A stretch of 50,745 nt of DNA from Eubacteriales bacterium (GTDB lineage: Bacteria; Bacillota; Clostridia; Lachnospirales; Lachnospiraceae): the NCBI GenBank assembly GCA_030524455.1, contig JAUNGT010000010.1:28287-79031 (forward strand), written 5' to 3'. Below are positions 16,066-23,864 of this stretch, one piece after another. Made by a program: the position numbers and the translations under genes. The notes under the pieces were generated by a model that saw only the letters and a program-made list of their open reading frames with translations, was not told where the DNA came from and did not search any database. Numbering within the stretch: position 1 is the first letter of the stretch; every line of letters begins with the position of its first letter.

Positions 16066-17577
16066 ATGAATTTACACACCTGCCCAAAATGGGACATTTT
16101 TGAAGTCACAGTATCCGGCCCTTCCGAGGGCAACCCCTTCACCGAACAGTGGATCCGGGGCGTCTTTTCCGGCGCGAACGAGACCGTGCGCTGCGACGGC
16201 TTTTATGACGGAGAAGGATTTTACCGGGTGCGGTTCATGCCTTCCTTTGAGGGAGACTATACCTATCAGGTCAGTACAAGTTTCGGTGTGCGGGAGGCGG
16301 GCAGCTTTACCGTGACCGCGCCCGGCCAGGACATCCACGGCCCGGTGCGGGTGGCGAACACCTGCCACATGGCCTATGAGGACGGCACGCCCTACTACAG
16401 CATCGGCACCACCTGCTATGTGTGGGAGCTGCAGTCCGACGAGGTGATCGCCGATACCCTGCGCACCCTGGAAAAAAGCGCCTTCAATAAGATACGCTTC
16501 TGCATTTTTCCCAAGCACTACGCCCACAATCTGCGGGAGCCCCGCTCTTACCCTTACGAGGGCACTCCGGTGGATTCCCGCGGGATCACCCCGGATAATT
16601 TCTGGCAGTATACCGGGCGCACGGAGGGAAATCACTGGGATTTTGCGCGGTTCAACCCGGCCTATTTCCGGCATATCGAGAACTGCATCCGCAAGCTCCG
16701 CAAATTGGGCATCGAGGCTGACCTGATCATGATGCACCCCTACGACCGCTGGGGTTTTTCCTGCATGAGCCGGGAGCAGGACGATCTGTACTGGAACTAC
16801 GCTGTGGCGCGTTTTTCGGCCTTTTCCAACGTCTGGTGGTCCCTGGCAAACGAGTATGATCTGATGCCCGCAAAGACGCTGGACGACTGGGAGCATTACG
16901 CGGACATTCTCTGCCGCCGGGATCCCTACCGTCATATGCGCTCCATCCACAACTGCGGCTCCTACTACGACTACAGCCGCCCCTGGATCACCCACTGCAG
17001 CCTGCAGCGCACCGATCTTTACAAATCCTCGGAGCTGACGGAGGAATTCCGGAACCGCTACAAAAAGCCCGTAATCTGGGACGAAATCGCCTACGAGGGC
17101 AATATCGAGTACGGCTGGGGCAATATTTCTCCTCAGGAAATGCTGCGGCGCTTCTGGGAAGCGGCGGTGCGCGGCGGCTATCCCGGCCATGGTGAAACAT
17201 ACCTGGATCCCGAGGATATCCTCTGGTGGTCCCACGGCGGCGTTTTGCACGGGGAGAGCCACAAGCGCTTCGGCTTTTTGCTGGACATCTTAAAGCAGAC
17301 GCCCGGACACGGCTTAAAGCCCGCTCATCCGGACTGGGACGAGGTCTGCGGCGTGCCCGACCAGATCTCGTCCCCGGTCAGCGATTACTATCTGATTTAC
17401 TACAGCTTTATGCGGCCCGGCCTGCGCGCCTTCCGTTTCGATGAAAATTCCCGCTGGCAGGTACGGGTGATCGATACCTGGAACATGACGGTCGAAGACC
17501 GCGGCATTCTGAGCGGAACATTCACGGTAGAGCTGCCGGGCCGGGAATACATGGCAATTCAGCTTCGGAGGCTATGA
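16066..17577 (+). CDS. Cytoplasmic DUF5060/DUF4038-type glycoside hydrolase (apiosidase-like)
   Basis: A 503-residue enzyme. Residues 1–85 form a beta-sandwich of the DUF5060 type (GNPFTEQWIRGVFSG, GFYRVRFMPSFEGDYTY). A TIM-barrel catalytic domain of the DUF4038 (apiosidase-like) kind follows, and then a C-terminal beta domain resembling DUF5605. Candidate catalytic acids are Glu263 in VWWSLANEYD and Glu340 in KPVIWDEIAYEG, fitting clan GH-A-like retaining or related chemistry. There is no signal peptide, so it should act on oligosaccharides after import by the preceding ABC genes. The ATG at 16066 has AAGGAG; earlier frame sequence overlaps the permease. Its GC content is visibly higher than that of the preceding genes. 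An apioside is the proposed substrate; a rhamnoside or arabinoside is possible. Confidence 0.85.
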   Translation: MNLHTCPKWDIFEVTVSGPSEGNPFTEQWIRGVFSGANETVRCDGFYDGEGFYRVRFMPSFEGDYTYQVSTSFGVREAGSFTVTAPGQDIHGPVRVANTCHMAYEDGTPYYSIGTTCYVWELQSDEVIADTLRTLEKSAFNKIRFCIFPKHYAHNLREPRSYPYEGTPVDSRGITPDNFWQYTGRTEGNHWDFARFNPAYFRHIENCIRKLRKLGIEADLIMMHPYDRWGFSCMSREQDDLYWNYAVARFSAFSNVWWSLANEYDLMPAKTLDDWEHYADILCRRDPYRHMRSIHNCGSYYDYSRPWITHCSLQRTDLYKSSELTEEFRNRYKKPVIWDEIAYEGNIEYGWGNISPQEMLRRFWEAAVRGGYPGHGETYLDPEDILWWSHGGVLHGESHKRFGFLLDILKQTPGHGLKPAHPDWDEVCGVPDQISSPVSDYYLIYYSFMRPGLRAFRFDENSRWQVRVIDTWNMTVEDRGILSGTFTVELPGREYMAIQLRRL

Positions 17578-17579
17578 TC

Positions 17580-18923
17580 TTACGCCAGCGATCCCATCGG
17601 ATCCCAGGGCTTCAAGGCCACGGGGGTCTTTTCGTAGGCCTCCAGCGCCTCCCGACTTAAATATTTTTTGTTGACCACCACCTGATAGGTGTATTCATCG
17701 AACCAGCGGTCGCTCATCACATAATAGCCGTCCCGGCCGGCCTGGTCGCCCCAGCTGTTCTCCACGCGCCAGCGGTTGGAGTTTCCCTCTGCGTCCAGGT
17801 TCACGCCCTGGAACACCATGGCGTGGGTCATCAGGCTCTGCCCGTAATCCAGACGCTGCGCCTTCGTCATCGAAAAGGTGGTGTCAAACAGATCGTCCAG
17901 ATCATAGATCCGGGTATCCATCACTCCGCCCTCCCGGCTGGAGCGCTTTCCCACATCGCAGCCGAACCACACCGGCTCGCCGTCCCTGAGCTGGGCGATG
18001 GCCGCGTCTTTTAACTCCTCTATGGGCAGGTTCACATATTTGACCGGGCGTCCCTCGGCCACATTGCCAAGGTACTGCACGGTATAGCTCTGATAATAGG
18101 GCTTGTCCGCCGTGGGCGCGTTGATCAGGCTGATATAGTCGGACAGCTCCAGGCCGATGTATTTTTCATAAAAGGCTTTGGGCGTCAGGCCGCAGTCCCG
18201 GTGGAACTTCTTTTCCTTATCCCGGTACTCAAAATCGAACGCCTTCGGCGGCTGGCCCAGACAAATGCAAAGCATATTGTAGATGGTCTGCAGCATGGCC
18301 TCCTTTTTGGCAAGCAGCTCCTCCCGGCTTGCCCCGGCCCGGTGCGCCTCCCGCAGGCAGCACGCAAACTCCCGCAGCTTTTCGGTCATATAGGCTACCA
18401 TCTCGTTCGTGTTTGAGGATACCTCGGTCTCAGCCATGGCCTCCTTCGGAACCAGTCCATACTTGTCCACAATACTGCAGAGCATATCCCACTGGCCGCC
18501 GTCATTTAAGGGCGCGCTCAGAAGGTGGGCAATCAGCCGGCTGTCCGTATCCTCCTCCAGGGTATCCAGGATCGAGTTGAGGAAATAGTTTGCCTTCTCC
18601 AGCTTGTCATAAAAAAGCGTGTAATTCTGGGACAGCTCGAAGGTCTCCAGCCCGCACTTTTTCATGGTCTGGAAGCGCATGCAGTTTAGAGCCGCAAACA
18701 TCCAGCAGCGTCCGCTCTTTTTCTGGTTGGTAATCTTTCCCTGCTCCAGGCTCACGGAAAACGTGTGGGGTACAAACTGCTCCGCGTCCGCGTTTTTGGC
18801 CGCCGCGCACACGCCCTTGCTCATCACGGCGTGCATGGCCACCCGGTTTGCCCTCTCCTTGTCAAAATCCGCCTCAAAGCGGTCCAGCAGCTCCTTTGTC
18901 ACTTCCGTATTCATTTGTGTCAT
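17580..18923 (-). CDS. pepC: Aminopeptidase C (bleomycin hydrolase family, C1B)
   Basis: A 447-residue papain-fold cysteine aminopeptidase that trims N-terminal residues from peptides in the cytoplasm. The active-site Cys73 sits in KKSGRCWMFAALN, His367 in THAMVFQGV and Asn389 in VENSWGD. The C-terminus ends PMGSLA and, as in the family, should reach into the active site to enforce exopeptidase action. The length matches known PepC/BlmH. It is the last gene of an nth–patB–pepC run with a 5-nt gap before it, and converges on the glycosidase with two bases between stop codons and no visible terminator. Confidence 0.95.
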   Translation of the reverse strand: MTQMNTEVTKELLDRFEADFDKERANRVAMHAVMSKGVCAAAKNADAEQFVPHTFSVSLEQGKITNQKKSGRCWMFAALNCMRFQTMKKCGLETFELSQNYTLFYDKLEKANYFLNSILDTLEEDTDSRLIAHLLSAPLNDGGQWDMLCSIVDKYGLVPKEAMAETEVSSNTNEMVAYMTEKLREFACCLREAHRAGASREELLAKKEAMLQTIYNMLCICLGQPPKAFDFEYRDKEKKFHRDCGLTPKAFYEKYIGLELSDYISLINAPTADKPYYQSYTVQYLGNVAEGRPVKYVNLPIEELKDAAIAQLRDGEPVWFGCDVGKRSSREGGVMDTRIYDLDDLFDTTFSMTKAQRLDYGQSLMTHAMVFQGVNLDAEGNSNRWRVENSWGDQAGRDGYYVMSDRWFDEYTYQVVVNKKYLSREALEAYEKTPVALKPWDPMGSLA

Positions 18924-18928
18924 CCTCC

Positions 18929-20134
18929 TTATCTGTCTGTGTGAAATACGTACTTCTCCAGGCGCTCAAACGCCTCCTTCACCCTGGAAAAGGGCAGGGC
19001 CAGGTTCATCCGGATCGTGTCGGGATGGCAGAAGGGTCTGCCGTCCTGCCAGATAACGCCCACCCGGATGCCGGAGCGGATCAGGTCGTCCATGGAAACG
19101 CCCGTTTTCTCACACCATTTCCGGCAGTCCAGATAGAGCATATAGGTGCCCTGGGGACAGGCGGCTTCCACTCCCTCAAAATGCTCCGCAATATATCTGC
19201 AGGCCCAGCCGGTGTTCTCTGTGAGCACCTGCCTGAGCTCCTCCAGCCACGCCTCGCCCTCCTGTCCGTAAGCGCCGATCAGGGCGTGCATGGACAGCAC
19301 GTTCATGCTGTTATAGTGGGACAGTCCGGACTGTTTTCTCAGACGGTCCCGCAGGTAGGGGTTGTATACAATATGGTAGGAGCCGATCAGCCCGGCCAGA
19401 TTAAAGGTCTTGGTCGGCGCGTAAATGGCGATGGTGCGGTTTTTGGCGTCCTCCGAGACGGTCTGGGTCGGGATGTGCCGGAAATCGCCCAGCGTCAGGT
19501 CGGACCAGATTTCGTCGGAAATCACCACGCAGTCGTTCTTTTTGTAAACCTCCATGGCCCGCTCAATCTCCTCCCGCTCCCAGACCCGTCCCGTGGGGTT
19601 GTGGGGCGTGCAGAAAATGGCCAGATGGATATGGTTCTCCCGCAGCTTTTGGTCCATGTCGTCATAATCCATCCGCCAGATGCCGTCCTGATCCCGCTTC
19701 AGCTCGCTGTGCACAATTTTCCGCCCATTCTCATTCAGGGTGCCGGTAAATCCCACATAGGTGGGGGAATGCACCAAAATCGCCTCGCCCGGCGCGGAGA
19801 ACGCCTGCAGCGCAGCCGCCACACAGCCGAGGACGCCGTTTTCGTAGCCGATCGCCTCCTTTGTCAGCCCCTCCACGCCGTTTCGGCGCTTCTGCCAGCT
19901 GATAATACTGTCGTAATATTCCTTTGTGGCATCGTAATAGCCGAAAGCCGGGTGCTTGATCCGCTCCGCCATATGCTCGCAGATACTCGGAGCCGTGGGA
20001 AAGTTCATATCCGCCACCCACATGGGGATCCGGTCAAAGCCCTCCGCCACCGCAGCGTCCGGGAACGGGATCCGCTCCACCGCGATGGAGTCCTTTCCTC
20101 TTCTGTCCATTACGGATGTAAAATCGTATTTCAT
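18929..20134 (-). CDS. PatB/MalY-family PLP enzyme (cystathionine beta-lyase-like aminotransferase)
   Basis: A 401-residue fold-type I PLP enzyme of the MalY/PatB group, which usually cleaves C–S bonds of cystathionine or cysteine conjugates and may transaminate. Signature stretches are PMWVADMNFPTAP near the N-terminus, FGYYDATKEYYDS, the cofactor-site CTPHNPTGRVW (Asn) and SDEIWSDL (Asp), and the Schiff-base lysine in YAPTKTFNLAGL. The length is as expected. It sits between endonuclease III (24-nt gap) and peptidase C in one strand-consistent run. Whether it serves methionine metabolism or sulfide release is unclear. Confidence 0.92.
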   Translation of the reverse strand: MKYDFTSVMDRRGKDSIAVERIPFPDAAVAEGFDRIPMWVADMNFPTAPSICEHMAERIKHPAFGYYDATKEYYDSIISWQKRRNGVEGLTKEAIGYENGVLGCVAAALQAFSAPGEAILVHSPTYVGFTGTLNENGRKIVHSELKRDQDGIWRMDYDDMDQKLRENHIHLAIFCTPHNPTGRVWEREEIERAMEVYKKNDCVVISDEIWSDLTLGDFRHIPTQTVSEDAKNRTIAIYAPTKTFNLAGLIGSYHIVYNPYLRDRLRKQSGLSHYNSMNVLSMHALIGAYGQEGEAWLEELRQVLTENTGWACRYIAEHFEGVEAACPQGTYMLYLDCRKWCEKTGVSMDDLIRSGIRVGVIWQDGRPFCHPDTIRMNLALPFSRVKEAFERLEKYVFHTDR

Positions 20135-20158
20135 ATGCTTTTCCTCTTTTCCGGGGAT

Positions 20159-20830
20159 TTACTCTACCCCGTTTTTCTCACAAATGTCCTCCAGGCAGCA
20201 CCGGTCGCAATGGGGCTTTGTGCGCGCCGTACAGACCTCCCTGCCATGGTAGACAAGACGGTGGCAGAAATCGCTGCCCTCCTTGGGCGGAATGATTTTC
20301 CACAGCTCCATCTCCACCTTTTTGGGCTCCTTGATCCCCTCCACCAGCCCGATCCGGTTGCACAGCCGGATGCAGTGGGTGTCGGTCACGATAGCCGGCT
20401 TTCCGAACACATCCCCCATAATCAGGTTTGCGCTCTTTCTCCCCACGCCCGGCAGCTTCAGGAGCGCGTCGAAATCCTCCGGCACCTTTCCGCCGTACTG
20501 GTCCCGCAGAAGCTTCATGCAGGCGCTGATATCCCTGGCCTTGCTGTTGCCCAGCCCGCAGGGGCGCACAATTTTCTCGATCTCTCCCACGTCCGCCGCA
20601 GCCAGTGCGTCCACATTCGGAAATTTTTTGTACAGCTCCTCCACCACGACATTGACCCTGGCGTCCGTACACTGCGCCGCCAGACGCACGCTCACCAAAA
20701 GCTTCCAGGCCTCGTTGTAGTCCAGCGTACAGTCCGCGTCCGGATACTCCTTTTTCAGCCGCGCAATCACCTTCAGCGCAAGCCTCCGCTTTTCCTCCGG
20801 GCCGGCCTCTTTCTTCCGTACCTCCGTCAT
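20159..20830 (-). CDS. nth: Endonuclease III (DNA glycosylase/AP lyase)
   Basis: A 223-residue base-excision repair enzyme that removes oxidised pyrimidines. The helix-hairpin-helix LPGVGRKSANL carries catalytic Lys132, and the catalytic Asp150 is in AIVTDTHCIRL. The C-terminal four-cysteine iron–sulfur loop is present with Cys200, 208, 211 and 217, a spacing of C-x7-C-x2-C-x5-C rather than the usual x6 in the first gap. The start at 20830 gives the normal protein length; the frame extends to 20926 but would run through the -10 box TATAAT (20877–20882, minus strand). It heads the nth–patB–pepC run and is divergent from an AraC-type gene. Confidence 0.94.
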   Translation of the reverse strand: MTEVRKKEAGPEEKRRLALKVIARLKKEYPDADCTLDYNEAWKLLVSVRLAAQCTDARVNVVVEELYKKFPNVDALAAADVGEIEKIVRPCGLGNSKARDISACMKLLRDQYGGKVPEDFDALLKLPGVGRKSANLIMGDVFGKPAIVTDTHCIRLCNRIGLVEGIKEPKKVEMELWKIIPPKEGSDFCHRLVYHGREVCTARTKPHCDRCCLEDICEKNGVE

Positions 20831-20931
20831 ATCCTGCAATCCTCTCTCACTCTGAAAATCTATCTGTACCATGCCGATTATAGCACAAAACAAAAAAATG
20901 CGCTTCCAAAATTTCAGCAAATGCAACCCGC

Positions 20932-20960
20932 TTGCCCCTCCCCTTCACCCGTGATATACT
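20932..20960 (+). promoter_or_regulatory. Candidate promoter of the AraC-family gene
   Basis: TTGCCC (20932–20937), 17-bp spacer, TATACT (20955–20960); the GGAGG and ATG follow within about 20 nt, giving a very short leader. Confidence 0.55.
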
Positions 20961-20979
20961 GCGAAATGGAGGTAAGCCC

Positions 20980-21771
20980 ATGAATCATATCCGTTATATT
21001 GAATACAATGCCTGTCATACCGCAGATTTTGTTTTCCACGTTCCCCAGGGGCACGACTGCTGGCTGCTCCTCCTCACCCACACGCCCGCGCTTTTCGGGA
21101 CGCCCGGACACACGGAGGAATATCCGGCGGGCTCCGCCGTCCTGTTTCCTCCCCATACTCCGATCTACTACCGGGCCTGCGGCCCCCGCTACGAAAACGA
21201 CTGGTGCCGCTTCGATTCGGACGAAAAGGCGGTCTGCTCCTTTCCTCTGACCGGGGTTCCCTTCGCCCTTCCGGACGCGGAATACTGCCACAACCTGTTC
21301 CAGCTCCTCACCTGGAAAAATTCCTTTCCCGGCAAAAATAACGAGTGGATCGAGGATCAGCTTTTCACCCTGCTTCTCACGGAGCTCCACGAGGCGGCCC
21401 AAAAATATATCCCGCACAAGCTTCCGCCCTCCCGCAGTCAGGAGCTGCTCTCCCTGCGCAAGGAAATTTACAACAATCCCCAGCTGCCCTGGAGCGTATC
21501 CCGGATGGCGCAGAGGCTCCATGTCTCAGGCAGCCACCTGCAGTGGATTTACCGGGACGCTTTCGGCCTCTCCTGCATGGACGACTGCATCCGGGCCCGC
21601 ATCCGGCTGGCGAAGGATCAGCTTCTCTACACAGAAAAAACGGTTTCCGCCATCGCTGAATTCTGCGGCTACCGCAACGTGGAGCACTTTTGCCGCCAGT
21701 TCAAGCAAAATACCGGACAAAGCCCGGGCTCCTTCCGTCGTCTGGCCCGGACGCCGGTTTCCTCTACCTAG
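20980..21771 (+). CDS. AraC-family transcriptional regulator
   Basis: A 263-residue regulator with an N-terminal cupin-like sensing domain (PQGHDCWLLLLTHTPA, AGSAVLFPPHTPIYYRA) and a C-terminal double helix-turn-helix. The first HTH lies around WSVSRMAQRLHVSGSHLQWI and the second around TVSAIAEFCGYRNVEHFCRQ, ending in the classic FKQNTGQSPGSFRR. The ATG at 20980 has GGAGG at ideal spacing. It stands alone, divergent from nth and facing the RpiB-like gene across a terminator. The cupin and stand-alone setting suggest control of carbohydrate use, but no target is evident. Confidence 0.93.
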   Translation: MNHIRYIEYNACHTADFVFHVPQGHDCWLLLLTHTPALFGTPGHTEEYPAGSAVLFPPHTPIYYRACGPRYENDWCRFDSDEKAVCSFPLTGVPFALPDAEYCHNLFQLLTWKNSFPGKNNEWIEDQLFTLLLTELHEAAQKYIPHKLPPSRSQELLSLRKEIYNNPQLPWSVSRMAQRLHVSGSHLQWIYRDAFGLSCMDDCIRARIRLAKDQLLYTEKTVSAIAEFCGYRNVEHFCRQFKQNTGQSPGSFRRLARTPVSST

Positions 21772-21797
21772 GGGCCGTTTTTTCCGGGCAAGCACAA

Positions 21798-21845
21798 CAG
21801 GGGCCGCCGCCTGACGGTTTTTCACCCGTCAGACGGCGGCCCCTG
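21798..21845. terminator. Long GC-rich convergent terminator hairpin
   Basis: Arms 21798–21817 and 21826–21845 pair over 20 bp with a single mismatch around an 8-nt loop (tttttcac), between the converging AraC and RpiB-like genes. No U-tract follows directly on either strand. Confidence 0.65.
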
Positions 21846-21864
21846 CTTTGACAATCCGCCTGTT

Positions 21865-22503
21865 TTAGGCCAGCAGCTCCTTCACGCATGCCGCAAGCTT
21901 TTCGCACTTGCAGTTCGCAAAGAAATACTCCTGGAAATGCTCCCCGGCGATCGCTCCCTTTACCAGCTCGCGATCCAGATTTTTCAGGATCTCGCACATA
22001 TCGTTGTGCGTCACCTTCTTGACCTCATCCAGGATCTTCTTGTTGCGCTGCTCCGGCACAACCCTCTCCTTGGGATAGCCCTGTCCGCTCTCGCCCTCGA
22101 ACAGCTTCTCAAAAATATACTCCAGGTTCAGCTCTGCGCCCCAGCCAAAGCCCTTTGCAAAAGGAAGGGCAATCGCGTTTCCGTCGTTGATCTGCGCAAA
22201 CATATACGCATCGGAGGGATCCACGATATGGCCGCACAGCACGCCGGGAAACGCGTTGCAGGCCAGCATCGCGCCCTCGCCTGTGCCGCAGCCGGTCACC
22301 ACATAATCCGCCGCGCCGGAATTTAAAAGGATCGCCGCCAGAATGCCGTTCTGCACATAGGTGAGCTGGTGCTCATCCTCCGCGCTGTACATTCCGTAGT
22401 TGAATACCTCATGCCCCTTGGGTTCCACGACTTTTCTCAAAACCGCTTCCACCTGAGCGTTCTTTGCCGCCTGGCTGTTCTCATTGATCAGTGCAATTTT
22501 CAT
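21865..22503 (-). CDS. RpiB/LacA/LacB-family sugar-phosphate isomerase
   Basis: A 212-residue protein whose first ~140 residues match the RpiB fold of ribose-5-phosphate and galactose-6-phosphate isomerases. IALINENSQAAKN is at the start and the active-site loop DYVVTGCGTGEGAMLA carries the catalytic Cys. The C-terminal ~70 residues extend beyond plain RpiB (about 150 residues), ending with a Cys-containing stretch (FFANCKCEKLAACV). The ATG at 22503 is selected because AAAGGGG sits seven bases before it and directly abuts the alternative ATG at 22509. No kinase or aldolase gene is adjacent, so the sugar phosphate is unknown. Confidence 0.88.
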   Translation of the reverse strand: MKIALINENSQAAKNAQVEAVLRKVVEPKGHEVFNYGMYSAEDEHQLTYVQNGILAAILLNSGAADYVVTGCGTGEGAMLACNAFPGVLCGHIVDPSDAYMFAQINDGNAIALPFAKGFGWGAELNLEYIFEKLFEGESGQGYPKERVVPEQRNKKILDEVKKVTHNDMCEILKNLDRELVKGAIAGEHFQEYFFANCKCEKLAACVKELLA

Positions 22504-22638
22504 TGTCATACCCCTTTCCGTCCGTTTCTGAAACGGCACAAATTTCATTGTAAAGGTAGTATAGCACTTCAAAAAAATACCTTCCAGAGCTTTTCTGCCC
22601 TATAATGTTGCAAATCCTGACGTGCTCTGCAACAATAA

Positions 22639-22664
22639 ACAGGCTATCCGCACGGATAGCCTGT
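22639..22664 (-). terminator. Terminator downstream of acyl carrier protein
   Basis: ACAGGCTATCCG (22639–22650) and CGGATAGCCTGT (22653–22664) are perfect inverted arms; on the minus strand TTATTGTTG follows. Confidence 0.65.
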
Positions 22665-22697
22665 AATCTTCATTACCATATAGACAAAAAGCCCTGC

Positions 22698-22931
22698 TTA
22701 CGCGTCGATGCCCTGATCCTTAATATAATCCATCACATCGCCGACCGTGTGCAGCTTCTCCAGATCCTCGGAGGGGATCTCCACGCCGTACTCCTCCTCG
22801 AAAGCCATCACCAGCTCAAACAGATCCAGAGAATCAGCTCCCAGGTCATCCTTGAAGGAAGTATCCTCCGTGATCTCGATATCATCCAAATTTAACTGCT
22901 CGCGAATAATGTCTGCGATTTTCTCTAACAT
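22698..22931 (-). CDS. acpP: Acyl carrier protein
   Basis: A 77-residue acidic four-helix protein that carries growing acyl chains as a phosphopantetheine thioester. The attachment serine is in the canonical [16 protein letters not shown] (helix II), with [10 protein letters not shown] before it and VGDVMDYI after. The ATG at 22931 has AAAGGAG. It is a single-gene unit with its own near-consensus promoter and terminator, away from any fatty-acid synthesis cluster visible here. A secondary-metabolite carrier is possible, but the sequence looks like a generic fatty-acid ACP. Confidence 0.96.
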   Translation of the reverse strand: MLEKIADIIREQLNLDDIEITEDTSFKDDLGADSLDLFELVMAFEEEYGVEIPSEDLEKLHTVGDVMDYIKDQGIDA

Positions 22932-22981
22932 AATACTATCTCCTTTGATTCCAAATGATGGTGCGTTCTGTAGACACTCAA

Positions 22982-23010
22982 AGTATATTATCACGCCTAT
23001 GAGTTGTCAA
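22982..23010 (-). promoter_or_regulatory. Near-consensus sigma-A promoter of acpP
   Basis: Minus-strand TTGACA (23005–23010), exactly 17 bp, then TATACT (22982–22987), about 50 bp upstream of the ATG. Confidence 0.85.
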
Positions 23011-23018
23011 CCTCTTTT

Positions 23019-23864
23019 TTACCGTTCCGCGTGCAGCGCCGCGTAAATCTCCCTTTTGCTCACGCCCCGGTCCTTCGCAGCCCGCTTCATGGCCTCCCGG
23101 CGGTCCAGCCCCTGGCCCTCGTACAGGGCCACATGCTCCTCCACCGGCAGCTCCAGCCAGCTTTTCTGCTCCTCCAGCTGCATTTCCCGGCGGCTTCTTC
23201 CCTCGATCACAAGCACATACTCTCCGCGCGGCTCATTCTCCCGGTAAAAATCCATCGCCCCCAAAAGCGTTGTCGAAGAAATCTCCTCAAACCGCTTCGT
23301 CAGCTCCCGGCAGAGGGCGATTTTGCGGTCCCCGAACGTATCCAGAAGCTCCTGCAGCGTTTTTTTCAGATGATGGGGCGCCTCGTAAAAAATCATCGTC
23401 CGGGTCTCCTCCCGGCAGTCCTCAAGCACCTGCGCCCGCTCCTTTTTGTCGGCCGGCAGAAAGCCCTCGAAGCAAAACCGGCGCGTGGAAAGGCCGGACA
23501 GGGTCAGCGCCACAATGCAGGCCGCCGGGCCGGGCAGGCTGGTGACGCAGACGCCTGCCTCCCGGCAAAATTTCACCAGTACCTCGCCGGGATCGGAAAT
23601 CGCCGGCGTTCCCGCGTCCGTAATCAGGGCCACGTCCTGCCCCGCCAGCAGCTTTTCCACCAGCACATGAGCCTTTTCCACCTTGTTATACTCGTGATAG
23701 CTGGTCATGGGCGTGTGGATCTCAAAGTGCGTCAGAAGCTTCAGGCTGTTGCGCGTATCCTCCGCCGCGATCAGATCCACACTGCGCAGCGTCTCCACCG
23801 CCCGGGGCGTCATATCGCCCAGATTGCCGATGGGCGTCGCGCACAGATATAAGGTTCCCGCCAT
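23019..23864 (-). CDS. rsmI: 16S rRNA (cytidine1402-2'-O)-methyltransferase
   Basis: A 281-residue SAM-dependent methylase that modifies C1402 in the decoding centre of 16S rRNA. The tetrapyrrole-methylase fold shows the family start AGTLYLCATPIGNLGD, AAEDTRNSLKLLTHF, the glycine-rich ITDAGTPAISDPG and SLPGPAACIVAL. The C-terminal third is rich in charged residues and ends in AKDRGVSKREIYAAL, typical of the family. Two adjacent ATGs (23867 and 23864) follow AAGGAGG; I took the second, which gives the better spacing and the usual N-terminus. It overlaps the stop of the DUF4015 lipoprotein gene, closing the housekeeping operon. Confidence 0.96.
   Translation of the reverse strand: MAGTLYLCATPIGNLGDMTPRAVETLRSVDLIAAEDTRNSLKLLTHFEIHTPMTSYHEYNKVEKAHVLVEKLLAGQDVALITDAGTPAISDPGEVLVKFCREAGVCVTSLPGPAACIVALTLSGLSTRRFCFEGFLPADKKERAQVLEDCREETRTMIFYEAPHHLKKTLQELLDTFGDRKIALCRELTKRFEEISSTTLLGAMDFYRENEPRGEYVLVIEGRSRREMQLEEQKSWLELPVEEHVALYEGQGLDRREAMKRAAKDRGVSKREIYAALHAER

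Noticed and set aside
6400..17580. Sugar locus as a mobile element
   Set aside because: No transposase, integrase, direct repeats or tRNA boundary found; only a composition shift supports transfer.
18848..20983. Very long open frame on the plus strand opposite patB and nth
   Set aside because: It is antisense to two well-recognised genes, has a His/Pro/Leu/Arg-rich shadow-type composition and matches no family; long antisense frames are expected in GC-rich DNA.
22601..22634. GTTGCA/TGCAAC inverted repeat near the acpP terminator
   Set aside because: Six-base arms with a long centre and no promoter context; likely chance.
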